Shown here piece by piece: positions 5,785 through 9,218 of a stretch of DNA of 9,218 nucleotides (position 1 is the stretch's first letter; every line of letters begins with the position of its first letter). The notes below the pieces were generated by a model. The model worked only from the letters and a program-made list of their open reading frames with translations. It ran no database searches and had not been told where the DNA came from. Position numbers and translations under genes: made by a program. The stretch spans positions 1 through 9,218 of the forward strand of contig JADFLK010000059.1 of the NCBI GenBank assembly GCA_022564455.1. The letters are read 5' to 3'. Source of the stretch: Bacteroidota bacterium. Lineage in GTDB: Bacteria > Bacteroidota > Rhodothermia > Rhodothermales > Rubricoccaceae.

Positions 5785-7134
5785 ATGAACAAGAACAACT
5801 TATCCCGCCGCGATCTCATGAAGGTCGGCGCTCTAGGACTGGGCGGTGCACTCTTCGCGCCCGCGCGTCAAGCCAAAGCCCTTCCCGTCACCGTCGGCGA
5901 TCCGTCCAACGAAACATCACTACCACCGGAGACCCAACGCGTAAACCCGTCCGACGGCTCCTACTCGCCCGTCATTACACCGAACGGCGCATCGCTTCCG
6001 TGGCGAATGGTGGGCGGCACAAAAGTCTATCACCTGATTGTGGAGGAGGTAGAACACACCTTCGCGCCCGGCCTCACGACGACGTGCTGGGGCTACAACG
6101 GCCGCGTCCACGGCCCGACCATAGAGGCGGTAGAAGGCGACCACGTGCGGATATACGTCACCAACCGGCTTCCCGCCGCCGCCACGACCGTTCACTGGCA
6201 TGGGCTGTTTCTACCGAACGGGATGGACGGTGTCGGCGGCCTGAATCAGCGCGCCATCCAACCCGGCGAGACCTTCAAGTACGAGTTCACCCTGCGTCAG
6301 TCAGGCACGTTCATGTACCACTCGCACCACGACGAGATGACGCAGATGGCGATGGGCATGATGGGCATGATCGTGATTCATCCGCGGCACGACCCCAATC
6401 CGGTTGACCGCGACTTCGCCATCATGCTCTCCGAATGGAGGGTCGATCCTGGCACATCGCGTCCGAATCCGAACGAGATGACGGACTTCAACATCCTCAC
6501 CATGAATGCCCGCGTTTTCCCAGGCACCGAGCCGCTCGTTGCAAAGAAAGGCGACCGCGTACGTATCCGGTTCGGCAACCTCTCGGCGATGGACCACCAC
6601 CCTATCCACTTGCACGGCCACAGTTTCAACATCACGGCCACCGATGGCGGCCCGATTCAACACTCGGCGCAATGGCCGGAGACGACTGTTCTCGTTCCAA
6701 CGGGAAGCACGAGGACGGTCGAGTTCGAGGCCGATGCGGCGGGCGACTGGGCCATGCACTGCCATATGACCCATCACCTGATGAACCAGATGGGCCACGA
6801 TTTCCCCAACATGATCGGCGCGAACACAGCGGGATTGGAACAGGGTGTCCGTCCCCTGCTGCCGAGCTACATGACAATGGGTGAAGACGGCATGGGTGGA
6901 ATGGCCGAGCGCGTTGCGATGGGCCACATGCCGATGCCCGAAAACTCGATCGTCATGGTCGGCGGTCAAGGACAATTCGGGACGATCACGATGGGCGGCA
7001 TGTTCACGCTCGTCAAAGTCAGGGAGGATCTTGCCTCCTACGACGATCCCGGCTGGTACGACCATCCAGAGGGCACCGTAGCCGATGTGGCAACCTCGGG
7101 CGACCTCTCCCGAGACAGCATCATACTCTCGTGA
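5785..7134 (+). CDS. Tat-exported two-cupredoxin-domain multicopper oxidase (copper oxidase)
   Basis: Periplasmic blue copper oxidase of 449 residues, expected to oxidise Cu(I) or a phenolic substrate with reduction of O2. The N-terminus carries a Tat signal, SRRDLMK (7-13), with a hydrophobic run and ARQAKALP cleavage region. Domain 1 (about 80-200) holds HWH (137-139) and HSHH (179-182). Domain 2 (about 240-340) holds HPIHLHGH (272-279) and the type 1 motif HCHMTHHLMNQM, with C326, H331 and M336. All four copper motifs of a three-domain oxidase are thus present, but only about 95 residues separate the second and third, leaving no room for a middle domain. This resembles trimeric two-domain small laccases with the type 1 site in domain 2. 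A Met-rich tail (363-406, including MGEDGMGGM and MGHMPMPEN) suits Cu(I) handling. It is 12 bp after the TolC-like gene and overlaps the methyltransferase as GTGA. Confidence 0.93.
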   Translation: MNKNNLSRRDLMKVGALGLGGALFAPARQAKALPVTVGDPSNETSLPPETQRVNPSDGSYSPVITPNGASLPWRMVGGTKVYHLIVEEVEHTFAPGLTTTCWGYNGRVHGPTIEAVEGDHVRIYVTNRLPAAATTVHWHGLFLPNGMDGVGGLNQRAIQPGETFKYEFTLRQSGTFMYHSHHDEMTQMAMGMMGMIVIHPRHDPNPVDRDFAIMLSEWRVDPGTSRPNPNEMTDFNILTMNARVFPGTEPLVAKKGDRVRIRFGNLSAMDHHPIHLHGHSFNITATDGGPIQHSAQWPETTVLVPTGSTRTVEFEADAAGDWAMHCHMTHHLMNQMGHDFPNMIGANTAGLEQGVRPLLPSYMTMGEDGMGGMAERVAMGHMPMPENSIVMVGGQGQFGTITMGGMFTLVKVREDLASYDDPGWYDHPEGTVADVATSGDLSRDSIILS

Positions 7135-8567
7135 AGGCGACAACACCTGGCTTCTTCGGCCTTCTTCGCTGCCCCGAATGCGGCCACGATCTGGCGTATG
7201 GGCCAATCCCGCAGCACGATGACATAGCCGGCGACTGCGGGCTCCTACGCTGCGCGTGCTTCGCCTTCCCGGTCCTCGACGGCATTCCTATTTTTCGGAA
7301 GAACCACGTCGCGCACCGTTCCATCGCGGATGACCTCGTTGTGGCCGGAGGGCCGACGACCGAGACGATCGTTGCACAAATAGAGGCGGGAGACGGGGTG
7401 GCAGCCCTACTGGACCTGCTCGCTTTTCCGGTGTGCCCGTGGCCGCTCAATCGGATCTCGGTACTCCGCAGCTTCAGCCACCGCGAGCCTCACCGCGCGC
7501 TTGGGCTCGCCTTCCGCAAGCGTCGCCTCCGGCGGATGCTCGCACGACGCGACGAACTGACGGCCGAGGACTGGCTTGACGCATTCTATTGGCACTCCCC
7601 CGTGCCCTTCGACCCCTTCAATTACTTCTTCTTCCGGTATGGGCAGCCGCGCCACCTCGCCGCACTCGCGCTCCTGGCAACACTTCCCGCCCGAAACAAG
7701 CCCGTTCTCGATCTCGCGTGCGGCTACGGCCACATGCTCCACTATCTCACGATCTGCTCGGCACGGCATACTGCACTCGGGCTGGACCAGAACTTCCACC
7801 AACTCTGGGTCGCAAAACACTACGTGGCGCCTGGAGCGAACTTCGTCTGTGCCGACGCTGACCAGCCACTCCCCTTCAAAGATGGAACACTGGCGGCAAC
7901 CGTGTGCGCCGACGCCTTCCACTACTTCACGAACAAAACCCGCTGCGTAGCGGAAATGCGCCGGTGTAGCAAGGGTGGCACCATCATGCTGACGGGAGCT
8001 AGTAACCGTCTGATGCCGCCGGAAGAAGACCAGGAATGCACGCCCGACGAGTACGGCGCGCTTCTCGATCCGTGGCCGTACCGCGTGCGTGGCGAGGCCG
8101 AGCTTGTCGCTGAATACCTCGAAAAAAACGGCGCGGATCTGTCTGCTCCCGCGGTGAGCGAAGATGCCGCCGAGAGCAAATGGCTCTACCTCGTCGCTAC
8201 CGAGGACGAAGCTATCCTCCGCAAGCACGGCCTAATGCCCGAATGGCCCCACGCCGTTGGAAAACTCGAGATCAACCCGCTCTACACGCAACGCCGGCGG
8301 GACGAGGCCATCGATCTCACCTTCCGATTCCCATCGCCCTGGTACGCCTTCGAGAACGAACGGATGGCAGAATACCTCCCTGCAAGCGTCGCACTTGACG
8401 CCGCGACGCTTGGCGATCTCCGCCAGGGTAGGCGGACTCGCCGCGTCGAGCCGCTTATCGCTCAGGTGGTCGCACTGGGGCTACCGCTTCGCTACGCCCG
8501 TCCGTCGGGGCGACCCTGGACGATGAAGGCCAACCGCGCCCTCACATTCTTTCTCTCACGTACCTGA
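7131..8567 (+). CDS. SAM-dependent methyltransferase with N-terminal Trm112-like zinc ribbon, substrate unknown
   Basis: Cytoplasmic class I methyltransferase of 478 residues; no export signal. GTG 7131 overlaps the oxidase stop (GTGA), so translation is probably coupled, and no later start would keep the N-terminal domain. Residues 10-55 form a Trm112-type ribbon: C14 and C17 in LLRCPECGHDL, then C36, C41 and C43 in GDCGLLRCACFAFPVLDGIPIF. A helical linker (85-170) precedes the Rossmann domain. SAM motif I is VLDLACGYGH (192-201), the acidic end of the second strand is LGLDQ (216-220), and D242 in CADADQPLPF lies where the adenine-binding acidic residue is expected. The motif IV region is AATVCADAFHYF. 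Residues 290-478 are unassigned and Trp/Tyr-rich. Trm112-like modules often sit with bacterial methyltransferases acting on lipids, quinones or natural products. Why one is welded to a copper oxidase is not evident; metal methylation is possible but ArsM-type Cys motifs are not clear. Confidence 0.82.
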   Translation: MKATTPGFFGLLRCPECGHDLAYGPIPQHDDIAGDCGLLRCACFAFPVLDGIPIFRKNHVAHRSIADDLVVAGGPTTETIVAQIEAGDGVAALLDLLAFPVCPWPLNRISVLRSFSHREPHRALGLAFRKRRLRRMLARRDELTAEDWLDAFYWHSPVPFDPFNYFFFRYGQPRHLAALALLATLPARNKPVLDLACGYGHMLHYLTICSARHTALGLDQNFHQLWVAKHYVAPGANFVCADADQPLPFKDGTLAATVCADAFHYFTNKTRCVAEMRRCSKGGTIMLTGASNRLMPPEEDQECTPDEYGALLDPWPYRVRGEAELVAEYLEKNGADLSAPAVSEDAAESKWLYLVATEDEAILRKHGLMPEWPHAVGKLEINPLYTQRRRDEAIDLTFRFPSPWYAFENERMAEYLPASVALDAATLGDLRQGRRTRRVEPLIAQVVALGLPLRYARPSGRPWTMKANRALTFFLSRT

Positions 8568-8593
8568 CTAGCGCCTGTCAACACCCCATCGCC

Positions 8594-9163
8594 ATGAAGT
8601 ACGCACTCACCGTCCTCGCCACACTCGCCGTGCTCGGCCTCGGCGCACTCGTCTTCCCCTACACCGGCCTCATGAACGTTGCCGCGACAGCCGGGCATTC
8701 GGGAATTGAACAGTGGTACCTCAGCACGATGTCGCGGCGTTCGATCCAGGCCCGTGCAGGTAATGCCGCTGTGCCCGACGTGCTCACTGACTCAACTACG
8801 ATCGCACGCGGAGCATTCGCGTACCGTGAGATGTGCCAGACGTGCCATGGCGGCCCCGATATCGAGCGCAGCGTAACGGGCCAGGGCATTACACCCACAC
8901 CGCCCTACCTGACCGAGACCGCCGGCGAGTGGAAACCCAATCAGGTCTTCTGGATCGTCCAAAATGGGATCAAAATGGCGGGAATGCCTGCTTACGGCCC
9001 CACGCACACCGACGAGGAATTGTGGGAGCTTGTCGCCTTCGTCAAGCAATTGCCGGAGATGACGCCCGAACGCTACGCAGCCCTCACCACGCCGGACGAT
9101 GCCTCCGCCGCAGACAACTCCGTCACTCCCCTCGCCGACGATGGCCACGACCACACGCATTAG
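8594..9163 (+). CDS. Exported mono-heme c-type cytochrome with His-rich C-terminus
   Basis: Class I cytochrome c of 189 residues, acting in the periplasm or anchored to the inner membrane by its N-terminus. Residues 1-25 are a hydrophobic signal or anchor (MKYALTVLAT, then LAVLGLGALVFPYTG). A 50-residue spacer leads to the single heme site CQTCH (81-85). The distal ligand is most likely M131 in IKMAGMPAYGP, with M128 as the alternative, followed by the usual C-terminal helix (DEELWELVAFVKQLP). The tail is acidic and ends DDGHDHTH, a possible metal-binding extension. The gene starts 26 bp after the methyltransferase and is in the same direction, so it is likely in the same operon. It could pass electrons to or from the multicopper oxidase or serve a respiratory chain under copper stress; this is inferred from position. 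Heme class is firm, partner is not. Confidence 0.9.
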   Translation: MKYALTVLATLAVLGLGALVFPYTGLMNVAATAGHSGIEQWYLSTMSRRSIQARAGNAAVPDVLTDSTTIARGAFAYREMCQTCHGGPDIERSVTGQGITPTPPYLTETAGEWKPNQVFWIVQNGIKMAGMPAYGPTHTDEELWELVAFVKQLPEMTPERYAALTTPDDASAADNSVTPLADDGHDHTH

Positions 9164-9190
9164 AACTCACGTATTTAGACCCCACGTCCC

Positions 9191-9218
9191 ATGCGCCACC
9201 TCGCTTTTTTCTTCCTCC
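9191..9218 (+). CDS. Start of a further gene, probably exported (partial, 5' end only)
   Basis: ATG 9191 lies 27 bp after the cytochrome stop, in the same direction and with the same kind of leader lacking a Shine-Dalgarno box (CCACGTCCCATG). The nine visible residues, MRHLAFFFL, look like the beginning of a signal peptide. It probably continues the operon with another envelope protein. Nothing further can be said because the window ends. Confidence 0.45.

Noticed and set aside
6301..8228. Long minus-strand frames opposite the oxidase (6301-7206) and the methyltransferase (7407-8228)
   Set aside because: Both mirror well-supported genes, have low-complexity Arg/His-rich or irregular translations and no leader of their own.

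Overview
The window is a heavy-metal detoxification region from a fairly GC-rich bacterium. Starts lack clear Shine-Dalgarno boxes and several genes open in an A-rich AACCATG context. Mercury genes are controlled by an ArsR-type rather than a MerR-type regulator, and the MerT appears to run on into a C-terminal extension. These traits suggest Bacteroidota/Rhodothermota (a Rhodothermales or Salinibacter-like lineage). This is inference, because no rRNA or housekeeping marker is present.

Layout. (1) Positions 1-860, minus strand: an ArsR/SmtB-type metal sensor (420-860), overlapped ATGA-style by a MerT-like mercuric transporter that runs off the left edge. (2) Positions 940-2836, plus strand, divergent from it: a small exported MerP-like HMA protein, a 163-bp gap holding a probable 72-bp MITE-like insertion that ends on the next start codon, and a MerA-like flavin disulfide reductase without the C-terminal Cys pair of true MerA. 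(3) Positions 2829-3041: a junction holding a 29-codon chimeric ORF whose last eight residues repeat the end of the MerP-like protein, followed by a promoter-like stretch. (4) Positions 3042-9163, plus strand, a copper-type envelope module: a secreted Cys/Met protein, a 186-bp gap that folds into several hairpins, a Spy/CpxP-like periplasmic protein with a Met/His tail, a CusC-like TolC lipoprotein, a Tat-exported two-cupredoxin multicopper oxidase, a methyltransferase with a Trm112-like zinc ribbon (GTGA overlap with the oxidase), and an exported c-type cytochrome. A new gene begins at 9191 and is cut by the window edge.

How it may work together. The left half captures Hg(II) or a similar soft metal (HMA protein, MerT) and reduces it or its thiol adducts in the cytoplasm (flavoenzyme), with ArsR derepression. 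The right half handles envelope copper: chaperone-like binding (Cys/Met protein, Spy-like protein), an outer-membrane efflux channel, oxidation of Cu(I) by the oxidase, and possibly electron transfer with the cytochrome. The RND pump and membrane fusion protein expected with the TolC-like channel are not in the window. The methyltransferase is the least explained member. The most unusual non-coding signals are the MITE-like element at 1356-1427 and the structured leader at 3492-3665.
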